In this document: piece by piece, positions 23,942 through 31,921 of the stretch
How positions within the stretch are numbered: position 1 is the first letter of the stretch
How the letters are laid out: each line of letters starts with the position of its first letter
Assembly: GCF_947503385.1 (NCBI RefSeq)
Contig: NZ_CANNDO010000003.1
Coordinates: 186,001-250,000 of the forward strand
Length of the DNA: 64,000 nt
Origin: an uncultured Tateyamaria sp.
GTDB taxonomy: Bacteria; Pseudomonadota; Alphaproteobacteria; Rhodobacterales; Rhodobacteraceae
Direction: 5' to 3'
Translations under genes and position numbers: made by a program
Notes under the pieces: generated by a model
Told to the model about the DNA's origin: nothing
Database searches by the model: none
What the model saw: only the letters and a program-made list of their open reading frames with translations

Positions 23942-24577
23942 ATGCACCGCACCCTCCCCCTCGCCGCCATCCTTCTGGCCACCGCCCAAGCCCACGCGGC
24001 ACCCACCGAATGGACCCTCGATCTGGGACACGCCCATATCGGCTGGGAGATCGACCACATGGGCCTCAGCCGCACCGTGGGGCGGTTCAACAGCTTTGAC
24101 GGCAGCTTTCTGATCGACGAGGAAAATCCCGAAGCATCACGCATCACCTTCACCATCGACGCCACCAGCAACGACAGCAATCACGCCCCCCGCGACCAAC
24201 ACCTGCGCGCCGCCGACTATCTGGATGCGGCAAACAATCCGCAGATCACCTTTACCTCCACCGCAATACAGATGCTCACCCCAACCTCCGGCAAACTGCA
24301 CGGCGACCTGACCCTGCGCGGCACCGCAGCACCCGTCACGCTCGACTTCGAATTGGTCCGCGACCGGACCTACCCCGATTTCATCCCCAACTACGACGAG
24401 GTGCGCGTGGTGGGCTTTGAAGCGACGGGCGAAATCCTGCGCCTTGAACACGGCATGGACTTTATCGCATTTCTCGACAGCCCTACCGGTCTCAGCGTCG
24501 ATGTGGATTTGCACTTTGACCTCGTGCAATGCACAAACGCATCCGAGACGAATATTCCGTGCAACTGGGGGCGCTGA
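23942..24577 (+). CDS. YceI-family periplasmic lipid-binding protein
   Basis: 211 residues with a signal peptide (MHRTLPLAAILLATAQAHA, cleavage near residue 19) and a YceI lipocalin-like barrel. Typical segments are WTLDLGHAHIGWEIDHMGLS (about 23-42), the RDQHLRAADYLDAANNPQIT region near 85 and HGDLTLRGTAAPVTLDF near 125. YceI proteins bind polyprenyl lipids in the periplasm; some are acid- or stress-induced. The C-terminus carries two Cys residues (VQCTNASETNIPC), which may form a disulfide. It is followed after 1 base by an SDR gene, so the two are co-expressed. Confidence 0.9.
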   Translation: MHRTLPLAAILLATAQAHAAPTEWTLDLGHAHIGWEIDHMGLSRTVGRFNSFDGSFLIDEENPEASRITFTIDATSNDSNHAPRDQHLRAADYLDAANNPQITFTSTAIQMLTPTSGKLHGDLTLRGTAAPVTLDFELVRDRTYPDFIPNYDEVRVVGFEATGEILRLEHGMDFIAFLDSPTGLSVDVDLHFDLVQCTNASETNIPCNWGR

Positions 24578-24578
24578 G

Positions 24579-25322
24579 ATGGAACATGTAAACGGCAAAA
24601 CCGTGGTGATTACCGGCGCCAGCAAAGGCATCGGGGCCGCCACGGCCCGCGTGCTGGCAGAACACGGTGCGCGGGTGGTCCTCGCCGCCCGCTCAGCCGA
24701 CGCGCTCCGGACGCTCGCCAACGAAACCGGCGGGCTCGCGGTGCCCTGCAACGTCTCCGACTACGGCCAAGTCGAGGCGCTGATGGAGGCCGCAGGCAAA
24801 GTTGACGTGCTCGTCAACAATGCAGGTCTCATCGACCCCATCGCCCGGCTCGAACACAGCGACCCGGACGCATGGGGCAAGGTCGTCGACGTCAACGTCA
24901 AGGGCGTCTATCACGGCATCCGCGCCGCCCTGCCGCGCATGGTGGCCCAAGGTGGCGGCACCATCATCAACATCTCCTCCGGTGCCGCCACCGGCGCGCT
25001 CGAAGGTTGGAGCCACTATTGCGCCACCAAGGCTGCGGTGCTGTCCCTCACACGCAACGCCGACAAGGAAATGCGCGACAAAGGCATCCGCGTCATCGGC
25101 CTGTCGCCCGGCACCGTCGCCACCGACATGCAGCGCGAGATCAAAGCCTCCGGTATCAACCCCGTCAGCCAACTTGACTGGGACAAACACATCCCGCCCG
25201 AATGGGTCGGTCAGGCCATCGGAATGCTTATGGGTCCTGTTGGCGACGCCTATAGCGGCATCGATTTCACCCTCAAAACAAACAAAGAGCGCAGCCTCGT
25301 GGGTCTTCCCCCCATCGCCTGA
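24579..25322 (+). CDS. Short-chain dehydrogenase/reductase (SDR)
   Basis: 247 residues. Cofactor-binding TGASKGIG (residues 12-19), NNAG (80-83), and the catalytic Ser133/134, Tyr147 and Lys151 (YCATK) are intact. Arg35/Arg38 after strand 2 suggest NADP(H) preference. The substrate is unknown. The gene starts 1 base after yceI and is probably controlled by the divergent LysR protein. A repeat element lies between it and the convergent glutamine-synthetase-like gene. Confidence 0.92.
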   Translation: MEHVNGKTVVITGASKGIGAATARVLAEHGARVVLAARSADALRTLANETGGLAVPCNVSDYGQVEALMEAAGKVDVLVNNAGLIDPIARLEHSDPDAWGKVVDVNVKGVYHGIRAALPRMVAQGGGTIINISSGAATGALEGWSHYCATKAAVLSLTRNADKEMRDKGIRVIGLSPGTVATDMQREIKASGINPVSQLDWDKHIPPEWVGQAIGMLMGPVGDAYSGIDFTLKTNKERSLVGLPPIA

Positions 25323-25333
25323 CCTCGCTGGTT

Positions 25334-25390
25334 TCTTCTGACCAGAAATACCACGGGGGACGCGCGGCACGCGCGGGGGGCAGAGCCCCC
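25334..25390 (+). repeat. Extragenic repeat family A, copy 1 (conserved box plus GC hairpin)
   Basis: Bases 25334-25354 are identical over 21 bases to 35686-35706; the core reads TTCTGACCAGAAATACCA. It is followed by a G run and then GGGGGC-AGA-GCCCCC (25376-25390), a perfect hairpin. Copy 2 has the same box followed by a different hairpin with a related AGACA loop. Both sit directly behind a plus-strand gene. Confidence 0.8.
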
Positions 25391-25473
25391 TGAATAATGT
25401 CGTCGCGCAGCGTCCTTTGGATCACCGCGCGCGCCGTTTTGGCGGTGCGTGCGGTCTGTGGTCTACCGGCCTC

Positions 25474-26742
25474 TCATACGAACGGCAGGTAGTAGTCCCG
25501 CACCTCATCCACGGACTTGTCCTTGAGCCGTTTCCATTCATCCTGCTTGAGAAAGATCAGCGCGTCGCACATCCCCTCCCCCACCGCCATCCGCAGCGGC
25601 TTGTCCGCGTCCAGCGCGTCCAGCGCCTTGTCCAACGCCGACGGCACGTGCCGTGTGGCCCGCACAGTCTCAAGCCCGTCCAGATCCTCGGCGGGTGCCA
25701 GCGTGTAGCCTTCCGTCACCCCGAGCAAAGCCGCCTGCAAAACGGCTGTGACCGCCAGATACGGATTTGTCGCCGGATCCGCCATCCGATGCTCCAGCCG
25801 CGCCGACCGGGGCGCAGCCACGCAGGACCGCGTGGTGACCAGCCGGTGATCATCGGCCCAATTGGCCCAATACCCGGCCATCGACGCAGGGCCCAACCGG
25901 TCATAGCTGTTCACGGTGGTCGCCAGCAGGCCCGCCAATCCCTCGTGATGGTGGATCAGCCCGGCCATCGCCCCTTGGGCCACATCCGACAACACGCCAT
26001 CCGGCGCGATCACATTGGCCCCCTGCCCGTCTTCAAAGCTGAAATTCACGTGCAGTCCTGACCCACCCCTTTCGGGGATGGGTTTGGGCAGGAACGTCAG
26101 CAACAAGCCCATGCCCGCGGCCACGTCCCGTGCCATCGTCTTGAAAAGAAATGCATTATCACAGGCTGTCATGGCATCGCCAAACCGCAGGGTCAGTTCA
26201 AACTGCCCGTTGTCATATTCTCCGTTCATCGATTCCACGGGCAGTTCCACAGCCTCTGCCATGCGCCAGATGGCATCCATCAGACCGCGCGGATCGTTCT
26301 GGGGTCCGGTCCCGTACACAAAGGCGCCGGGTGTGTCATAGGGCCGCCAGACCCCGGCCTCGTCCTGCTCAAACACATAGGCCTCCAACTCCAGACCGAC
26401 CTTCGGCGCGAGCCCCCGCGCCTGCCACGCCGCCACTGTCGCCTGAAGACGCCCGCGCGCGCACAGCGGCATAACCGCGCCATCAGCGTGCAGCGTGCCA
26501 AGCGCAATTTCCGTCCCCTCCTTCCAGTCCGGTCGGCGCGCGTCATCCAACACAAGCTCCATATCCGGGATGCCATCAAACACGCCCGCACCGGGCACCG
26601 GGATCAGGTCCCGGTCAAAGGTCGTGCCGAACACGCCGCGCGCAAACCCGATCCTGCCCCCCGCCGCAACATCCGACGGCACGTATTTGCCCCGGGGCAG
26701 GTTCAACAGATCACAGAAAAGGGCGCGCGTGCGGGTCGTCAT
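25474..26742 (-). CDS. Glutamine-synthetase-family ligase (probable gamma-glutamylamide synthetase)
   Basis: 422 residues. The GS catalytic domain motifs are present: LELEAYVFEQDE near residue 117, NGEYDNGQFELTLR near 175 in place of the classic NxxPGQxE, GSGLHVNFSF near 230 with the metal/ammonium-site His, and RSARLEHRMADPATNPYLA near 315. Biosynthetic GlnA enzymes are about 470 residues or longer; this size and divergence fit ligases that join glutamate to amines (PuuA, IpuC, GMAS, aniline TdnQ types). It lies 6 bases downstream of a P450 gene and near a glutamine amidotransferase and an aminotransferase, so an organic amine is the probable co-substrate. Which amine is unknown. Confidence 0.88.
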   Translation of the reverse strand: MTTRTRALFCDLLNLPRGKYVPSDVAAGGRIGFARGVFGTTFDRDLIPVPGAGVFDGIPDMELVLDDARRPDWKEGTEIALGTLHADGAVMPLCARGRLQATVAAWQARGLAPKVGLELEAYVFEQDEAGVWRPYDTPGAFVYGTGPQNDPRGLMDAIWRMAEAVELPVESMNGEYDNGQFELTLRFGDAMTACDNAFLFKTMARDVAAGMGLLLTFLPKPIPERGGSGLHVNFSFEDGQGANVIAPDGVLSDVAQGAMAGLIHHHEGLAGLLATTVNSYDRLGPASMAGYWANWADDHRLVTTRSCVAAPRSARLEHRMADPATNPYLAVTAVLQAALLGVTEGYTLAPAEDLDGLETVRATRHVPSALDKALDALDADKPLRMAVGEGMCDALIFLKQDEWKRLKDKSVDEVRDYYLPFV

Positions 26743-26748
26743 AATCAG

Positions 26749-27969
26749 TCACTTCAGCTTGGGGCGCAGGGTCAGGGATTTGACCCCGCAAATGAAATTC
26801 GAACGGGTCCAGGTGGGGGCCGACACCGCCTCAAGACCGCTGAGCCGCGATGACAGTTCCTGCAACACCGCTGTCACCTCGAGCTTGGCCAGCCACATGC
26901 CCAGACAGACATGCGGCCCGCCCTGACCAAAGGCCATATGGCGGTTGGGACTGCGGTCCAGCATTACGGTCTCCGGCGCATCAAACGCTGCGGCATCACG
27001 GTTGCCGGACACGAACCACATCAGCACCTTGTCCCCCGCCCGGATCGTTTGACCGTGCATCTCCACATCCCGCGTGGCGGTGCGGCGAAAATGCAAGGTG
27101 GGTGAGGCAAGCCTGATGATCTCATCCGCAGCCGTACCCCAGACGTCACCTGCCTGCATCCGCTGCAATAGCCCGTTGTCCTGCGCGATCAGCCACAGCG
27201 CCATGGCAATCGAATAACGCGTCGTGTCATTGCCCGCCGCCACCAGCAGGCAAAAGAAGTTCTTGAAGTCCTGCCCCTCCATCCGACCCTCGGGGCTGTT
27301 CAGCACACGCGCCAGAATGCCGTCCGGGTCCACCCCGCGCGTACCGTTCAGGATCGCGTCGGCGTAGTCATACAATTCAACGCCCGCAGGCGACCGAAAG
27401 GGCATCATCCGGTAGGCGTCGGTGTCGACCTTGTCCAGAACGGTGTCGGTGAAATCGGGATCCGTGTTGCCGATCAGCGCGTCGCCCCGCTCCACCAACC
27501 AATCGAGGTCGTCGTCCGGCACACCCAGAATGCGACCCAGCATCAGCATCGGCAGACGTTTGGCGATATGCTCCACCCCGTCAAATGCGCTGTATTCCAG
27601 CGCCGCGCCGACGATATCTCGCGCAAGGTCTTGAATGAGCGGCGCAAACCGCGCCACAACCGGTTTGGCAAAGGCGGGGTTCACGGTGCGGCGGGTGGCT
27701 GTGTGTTCGGGCGGATCGGTTTCCTGAAAGGTGCGACGGGCCATGTATTCCGCATGGCTCTGATCCTCGATCCGGATGCCGCGCGCGCTGGAAAACAGGG
27801 CCGCATCGCGCTGCGCCGCCATAATATCGGCATAGCGGGTGAGCGACCAAAAGCCCTTGTCGCCGCCATGCGCCGCGGTCCAATGCACCGGCGCGTCCGC
27901 GCGCATCTGCGCGAATGTGTCATGCGGGACGCCATCCACAAAGCTGTCATGATCGGCGAGGTTCTTCAT
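26749..27969 (-). CDS. Cytochrome P450
   Basis: 406 residues, a soluble bacterial class I-type P450 without membrane anchor. The I-helix AGNDTT lies at 245-250, the ExxR pair at Glu283-Arg286, and the heme loop FGQGGPHVCLG places the axial ligand at Cys355. An extra Gly-Pro before HVC gives FGxGGPHxCxG. Electrons would come from a ferredoxin/reductase not encoded in this window. The ATG at 27969 overlaps the amidotransferase stop (ATGA), and the GS-like gene starts 6 bases after this one ends. That context suggests oxidation of an amine or its gamma-glutamyl derivative. Confidence 0.93.
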   Translation of the reverse strand: MKNLADHDSFVDGVPHDTFAQMRADAPVHWTAAHGGDKGFWSLTRYADIMAAQRDAALFSSARGIRIEDQSHAEYMARRTFQETDPPEHTATRRTVNPAFAKPVVARFAPLIQDLARDIVGAALEYSAFDGVEHIAKRLPMLMLGRILGVPDDDLDWLVERGDALIGNTDPDFTDTVLDKVDTDAYRMMPFRSPAGVELYDYADAILNGTRGVDPDGILARVLNSPEGRMEGQDFKNFFCLLVAAGNDTTRYSIAMALWLIAQDNGLLQRMQAGDVWGTAADEIIRLASPTLHFRRTATRDVEMHGQTIRAGDKVLMWFVSGNRDAAAFDAPETVMLDRSPNRHMAFGQGGPHVCLGMWLAKLEVTAVLQELSSRLSGLEAVSAPTWTRSNFICGVKSLTLRPKLK

Positions 27970-28679
27970 GGCGTGCCTCCGAAAAACCGTGTGGCCCAAT
28001 CGGCAAAAACATCGCCCCGAGCGGTGCGCGTCAGCGTGGATTCGGCCCGCGCCACGTCCTCCGGGCTCAGATGCGGGCGTGTCGCATCCAGAACGCAGCG
28101 CATGAATGGGTCGGTGAATTCGGGATGCGCCTGCGTTGTAAAAATGTGATGTCCCTTGGCAAACCCGGCTATCGCGCAGGCGTCGGACTGGACGTAGCGC
28201 GTGCATCCGTCAGGCAGGCCCGTCACCGCGTCATGGTGAAATTGATAGAGGTCCAGCGCACGCGCCGCAGGCGTCATCCACGGCAAGCCCGTGTCGATCC
28301 GCAGATGGTCGATCCCGATGTTCCACGCCTGCCGTTCCACCCGGCCCCCGAGGGCCACAGCAATCGCCTGATGCCCGAAACAGGCCCCCAAGAGCGGTTT
28401 GCGGGCCGCGTCACACGCGCGGATAAAACCATAGAGTGCTGGCAAAAACGCCAGATCGTCCAGCACGCTCAACGGTGAGCCGGTGATCAGATACGCGTCC
28501 TGTTCGTCCAGATCGCGCGGCACCTCGCCCCCGATGGTCATATAGACCCGGTAGTTGAACCGTTGATCCTGCGCGTCAAACAGATCGCGGAACCGGTGGC
28601 TGTCATCCGGGAACGCATCACCCACCTCGACCGACCGGTCGTGGTTCACCTGCAAAAGTCCCAGTTTCAGACGTGCCAT
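27966..28679 (-). CDS. Class I glutamine amidotransferase-like hydrolase
   Basis: 237 residues, a stand-alone GATase1 domain. The nucleophile is Cys100 (LLGACFGHQ) and the partners are His185 and Glu187 (TQAHPEF), so the triad is complete. No synthetase domain is attached. Such stand-alone proteins may hydrolyse gamma-glutamyl amides, as proposed for PuuD and for TdnT of aniline catabolism. It precedes and overlaps the P450 gene (ATGA). The ATG at 28679 lies within ATG-GCA context after GTG-AAC; an upstream in-frame GTG would add two residues. A terminator-like hairpin lies immediately upstream. Confidence 0.88.
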   Translation of the reverse strand: MARLKLGLLQVNHDRSVEVGDAFPDDSHRFRDLFDAQDQRFNYRVYMTIGGEVPRDLDEQDAYLITGSPLSVLDDLAFLPALYGFIRACDAARKPLLGACFGHQAIAVALGGRVERQAWNIGIDHLRIDTGLPWMTPAARALDLYQFHHDAVTGLPDGCTRYVQSDACAIAGFAKGHHIFTTQAHPEFTDPFMRCVLDATRPHLSPEDVARAESTLTRTARGDVFADWATRFFGGTP

Positions 28680-28694
28680 GTTCACCCCGTTGGC

Positions 28695-28721
28695 AAAAAG
28701 GGGGGCGCACTGACGCCCCCC
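28695..28721 (-). terminator. Rho-independent terminator or attenuator after tctC
   Basis: Read on the minus strand, GGGGGGCG (28721-28714), a 6-nt loop and CGCCCCCC (28707-28700) are followed at once by TTTTT (28699-28695). This is a textbook intrinsic terminator, 6 bases after the tctC stop. The amidotransferase gene begins only 16 bases beyond its T run, so partial read-through probably feeds the downstream three genes. Confidence 0.85.
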
Positions 28722-28727
28722 AATGGT

Positions 28728-29660
28728 TCAGCGGCCCAGGATCTTGTTGATCTCAGCCGATTTGGCGCGGTCCGCTTCGATGCGCGCCTGCGCTTCGTCC
28801 TGACCCTGCCAATAGACAGCAGCACCCGTTTCGGCCATCAGCTGTTGTGCGGCCTCCGACGCCATCGTTTTCTGAGCCACCGCCGCGATGGTGTCGATCA
28901 CCTCCTGCGGCGTGCCCTTGGTCACGAACAGACCGTTCCACAGTTCCACATCGTTGACACCGGACTGCGCGGCGATGGTCTCCACCCCATCGAGCTTGGC
29001 GATGGGATCGGCGCCAATATTGCCCAGCACGTTGAGTTCGCTCAAACAGGGTTCGATCAGTGCCAGTGTGGTGTTGATCACATCCGCGTCGCCCGAGGAC
29101 AACGTGTTGCAATCCAGAAGGTCAAAGGCGCTGTCATCCGCAAATTCAAATCCCATCTTGGCCGCCGCCGCCATGGACACAGCCGTGGGCGTCAGGCCTG
29201 CGCCAAAATGGCCCAGCACAACGTCGTTTTCTTTCGCGTAATCCGCCAGTTCCGCCATGTTGGAATAGGGCGCATCGCCAGCGGCGGCCAACACAAACGG
29301 ATAGGTCAGAAAGATGCCCACGGGCACGAAACTGTCTTCTTCGATACCGATGTCGATCTTGGGACCGACCACTGGCACGCCGATGACAAATGAGCCGATG
29401 ACAGAGCCATCATTGGGCGCTTCGAGCACTTCGAGCGCGCCGGGGAATGGCCCGTCACCGCCACCGGGGCGGTTCACGACACTGGCGGGCTGGCCCGTCG
29501 CCTCGGCCATGTCGGCGGCAATCATGCGCGTCAGGATGTCCTCAAAATCACCCGGAGGCCATGGCACGATGAACTGAACGGGACCGGTCGGGTATTCGGC
29601 CAGCGCAGGACTGGCCAGCGCGGCCAAGGCAAAGGCCGCGGATGTCAAAAGCTTTTTCAT
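28728..29660 (-). CDS. tctC: Tripartite tricarboxylate transporter (TTT) substrate-binding protein
   Basis: 310 residues with a signal peptide (MKKLLTSAAFALAALASPALA, cleavage near residue 21) and the Bug/TctC fold. YPTGPVQFIVPWPPGDFEDI follows the cleavage site, matching the usual PxKPIxxIVPxxPGGxxD opening, though the Gly-Gly is Gly-Asp here. It binds carboxylates or related compounds in the periplasm for TctAB. It lies 32 bases downstream of tctA. Two Cys residues (LLDCNTL; IEPCLSEL) are likely a disulfide. Confidence 0.9.
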   Translation of the reverse strand: MKKLLTSAAFALAALASPALAEYPTGPVQFIVPWPPGDFEDILTRMIAADMAEATGQPASVVNRPGGGDGPFPGALEVLEAPNDGSVIGSFVIGVPVVGPKIDIGIEEDSFVPVGIFLTYPFVLAAAGDAPYSNMAELADYAKENDVVLGHFGAGLTPTAVSMAAAAKMGFEFADDSAFDLLDCNTLSSGDADVINTTLALIEPCLSELNVLGNIGADPIAKLDGVETIAAQSGVNDVELWNGLFVTKGTPQEVIDTIAAVAQKTMASEAAQQLMAETGAAVYWQGQDEAQARIEADRAKSAEINKILGR

Positions 29661-29692
29661 GGTTTGTCTCCCTGTTGTTTTGCTTTTGGTTT

Positions 29693-31183
29693 TCAATGTT
29701 CGAACCTGCGCTGTCGCAGGGCGGTGACGAAAGTGAAGACGAGAACGCAAAGGATCACGATGAACAACGTGCCCGACACAGGCCGGTTGACGAGGTCAAA
29801 GACCGTCTTGATCTGGCTCGCCCCGGCGGTGAGCTTGTCGATCATGATCGACCCCAGCACGAGGCCCAGCACGATCGGCACAAGCGGCCAGTCGAGACGG
29901 CGCAGGATATAGCCGAGAAAGCCGAACCCGGCGGCAAACATGCAATCGGTGAAGGAATTGCGGATCGAGAACACGCCGACAAAAGCAAGGATCAGAATGA
30001 ACGCCCCAAGCAGCCGGTTGGGCACATAGATGATCCGGGCGAGGAGCTTCGTAGAAGCGAGGAGCGTCACGACAACCAATACGTTGATGATCAGCAGCGC
30101 GATAAACAGCGAAAACAGGAAATCCGCATTGTTTTCAAAGATATCTGGCCCCGGTTTGATCCCCGCGTCAAAGAATACGACCATCATCATGGCGGTCAGC
30201 GCCTCGCCCGGCACACCCAGCGCCAGCAGCGGCACCATGGCGGCGGCGGGCACAGCGTTGTTGCTGGCCTCGGACGCGATCAGGCCATCCGGCGCACCGC
30301 GCCCGAACTTGCCCGGTTCCTTGGACAGCGCGCGGGCGGTCGAATAGCTGAAGAACTGCGCCACAAACTCACCCACACCCGGGATGATGCCCATTATGGT
30401 GCCGTAACCTGCGCTGATCGTCACAACGAGCGGATGTTTCTTTAACTCACCAAAACCGCGCAGAAGGCCGCCGCGCAGCCGCGCCTCGGGCGGGTCTGCG
30501 TCTTTGCCGGTCAACAAAAACAGCGCCTGCGAAATGGCAAAGAGTCCGACGATAACAACGATCAGGTTGAACCCCGCATAGAAGTAGTCGATGCCAAACG
30601 TATACCGGTCGATCTGTTTCAGCGATTGCCGCCCGATCATGGCAATCAGCATCCCAAAGGCAAAGAGCAGCGCGGCAATCCCCATGTTGCGCCGGTGCGC
30701 CGCGATCAGCAGCACAGCCCCCAGAGCGGCAGCCATAAAGATATCGCGCTGCCCAAACAGCGCGCCCAAATCCCGCAGGTAAGGACCAAAGAGGATCAGC
30801 GCCGACAGTCCCAGCAGGATCGAAAAACACCCGCCAAAAAAGGATGCCGAATAGGCCAGCGCCAACCCGCGCGCGGCCTCGCCCCGCCGGGTCATGGCGT
30901 ATCCGTCATAGGTGGTCAGCGCGTTCACGGGCGTGCCCGGCGTGTTGATCAGGATCGCCGGGATTGCGCCGCCATACATGCTTGAGCCATAGACACCCAA
31001 CAGCAGAACAAGGCTGACCAGATCGTCCAGAAACACCGTCGCGGGCAACAGGATCGCAATGGCAATGGCCGGACCGATCCCCGGCACGGCCCCGATGGCA
31101 AGCCCGCCGACCGACCCGATCAGGATGGCGACAAGGACGGGCCACGCGGCGAGGTTGTCGATGCCCTGCCACAGCGCCTCCAT
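29693..31183 (-). CDS. tctA: Tripartite tricarboxylate transporter large membrane subunit
   Basis: 496 residues, about twelve membrane helices. Conserved TctA segments are visible: GAVPGIGPAIAIAILLPAT near residue 32, YGGAIPAILINTPGTP near 70 and GIIPGVGEFVAQFFSY near 275, with VPLLALGVPGEALTA near 325. This is the usual TctA length of about 500. It drives proton- or sodium-coupled uptake with TctB and TctC. It starts 1 base from the tctB stop codon. Confidence 0.93.
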   Translation of the reverse strand: MEALWQGIDNLAAWPVLVAILIGSVGGLAIGAVPGIGPAIAIAILLPATVFLDDLVSLVLLLGVYGSSMYGGAIPAILINTPGTPVNALTTYDGYAMTRRGEAARGLALAYSASFFGGCFSILLGLSALILFGPYLRDLGALFGQRDIFMAAALGAVLLIAAHRRNMGIAALLFAFGMLIAMIGRQSLKQIDRYTFGIDYFYAGFNLIVVIVGLFAISQALFLLTGKDADPPEARLRGGLLRGFGELKKHPLVVTISAGYGTIMGIIPGVGEFVAQFFSYSTARALSKEPGKFGRGAPDGLIASEASNNAVPAAAMVPLLALGVPGEALTAMMMVVFFDAGIKPGPDIFENNADFLFSLFIALLIINVLVVVTLLASTKLLARIIYVPNRLLGAFILILAFVGVFSIRNSFTDCMFAAGFGFLGYILRRLDWPLVPIVLGLVLGSIMIDKLTAGASQIKTVFDLVNRPVSGTLFIVILCVLVFTFVTALRQRRFEH

Positions 31184-31184
31184 C

Positions 31185-31871
31185 TCAGAACCACACCTTC
31201 AGGAAAGTGCTCAGGCCTTGCGGGAGTTGATCATAGAGCCAGATGTTCACCGGCGTTCGGATTTGCAGGCCAGTGCGAAACACCAGCACAATCGCGAGGC
31301 TGGTCGCCAGACAGATGCCCATCCACCGCGCCCCCCGATAACCCAGCCGCCACGGCAATCCCGTGCCGAGCAGCAGGGTCGACATCAGATACCCCAGCAC
31401 CGGCACCAGCAGCGTATAGACGACAAACCACGCCACAAATTCCAGTGCACAGACCCACTGCGTCAGCTCATGCGCCATGCCGTTGGGCAGTTGGAACCGC
31501 GCGCGCCAGCGGTAGGCCCGCACCGCGCCATAAAGGTTCCACAGCGCCGCAGGCACCAGCAAGGTCAGGCAGGCCAGCGGTGCAATCCAACTTTGTTTCA
31601 GGATGCGGCCCAGCCGTGCCGGGCGTTCCTCGGGCGAGGTGATGCCAAACTGGTCCATCCAGTAACGCGCCATATTGGCGGGCAGTTTTCGGTCCTCCCA
31701 CCCGGTCTGGGAAAAGAAAAACACCAAGAAGAACAGGGCAATCGCGACCATCACCAGCGAGAACACCAAATCCCCCCGGCCCCGGCGAAAATCGGTGACA
31801 TCCTGTACGTTGATCTTTGCATCCGGCGGGCACGTGCTGACAAATCCACGTGTCCCGGTTGCAGAGCGCAT
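31185..31871 (-). CDS. tctB: Tripartite tricarboxylate transporter small membrane subunit, enlarged
   Basis: 228 residues with four hydrophobic segments, roughly at residues 33-55, 100-122, 152-180 and 190-210. Four helices match the TctB family, but members are usually about 150-170 residues. Here the N-terminus (about 30 residues) and the loop after helix 1, which carries WMDQFGITSPEERPARLGRI, are longer. Identification rests mainly on position directly before tctA. The ATG at 31871 lies in the loop of a CAGAGCG/CGCTCTG hairpin, so the start is uncertain; the frame stays open further upstream into the aminotransferase gene. Confidence 0.75.
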   Translation of the reverse strand: MRSATGTRGFVSTCPPDAKINVQDVTDFRRGRGDLVFSLVMVAIALFFLVFFFSQTGWEDRKLPANMARYWMDQFGITSPEERPARLGRILKQSWIAPLACLTLLVPAALWNLYGAVRAYRWRARFQLPNGMAHELTQWVCALEFVAWFVVYTLLVPVLGYLMSTLLLGTGLPWRLGYRGARWMGICLATSLAIVLVFRTGLQIRTPVNIWLYDQLPQGLSTFLKVWF

Positions 31872-31921
31872 GGCGCGCTCTGAACATGCGCTTTTCAGCG
31901 CAACAGAGGTCGTGCCGCTCT

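Noticed and set aside
25474..26742. GS-like gene as the housekeeping glutamine synthetase
   Set aside because: It is shorter than GlnA, has divergent motifs and lies in an amine/P450 context; no glnB is adjacent.
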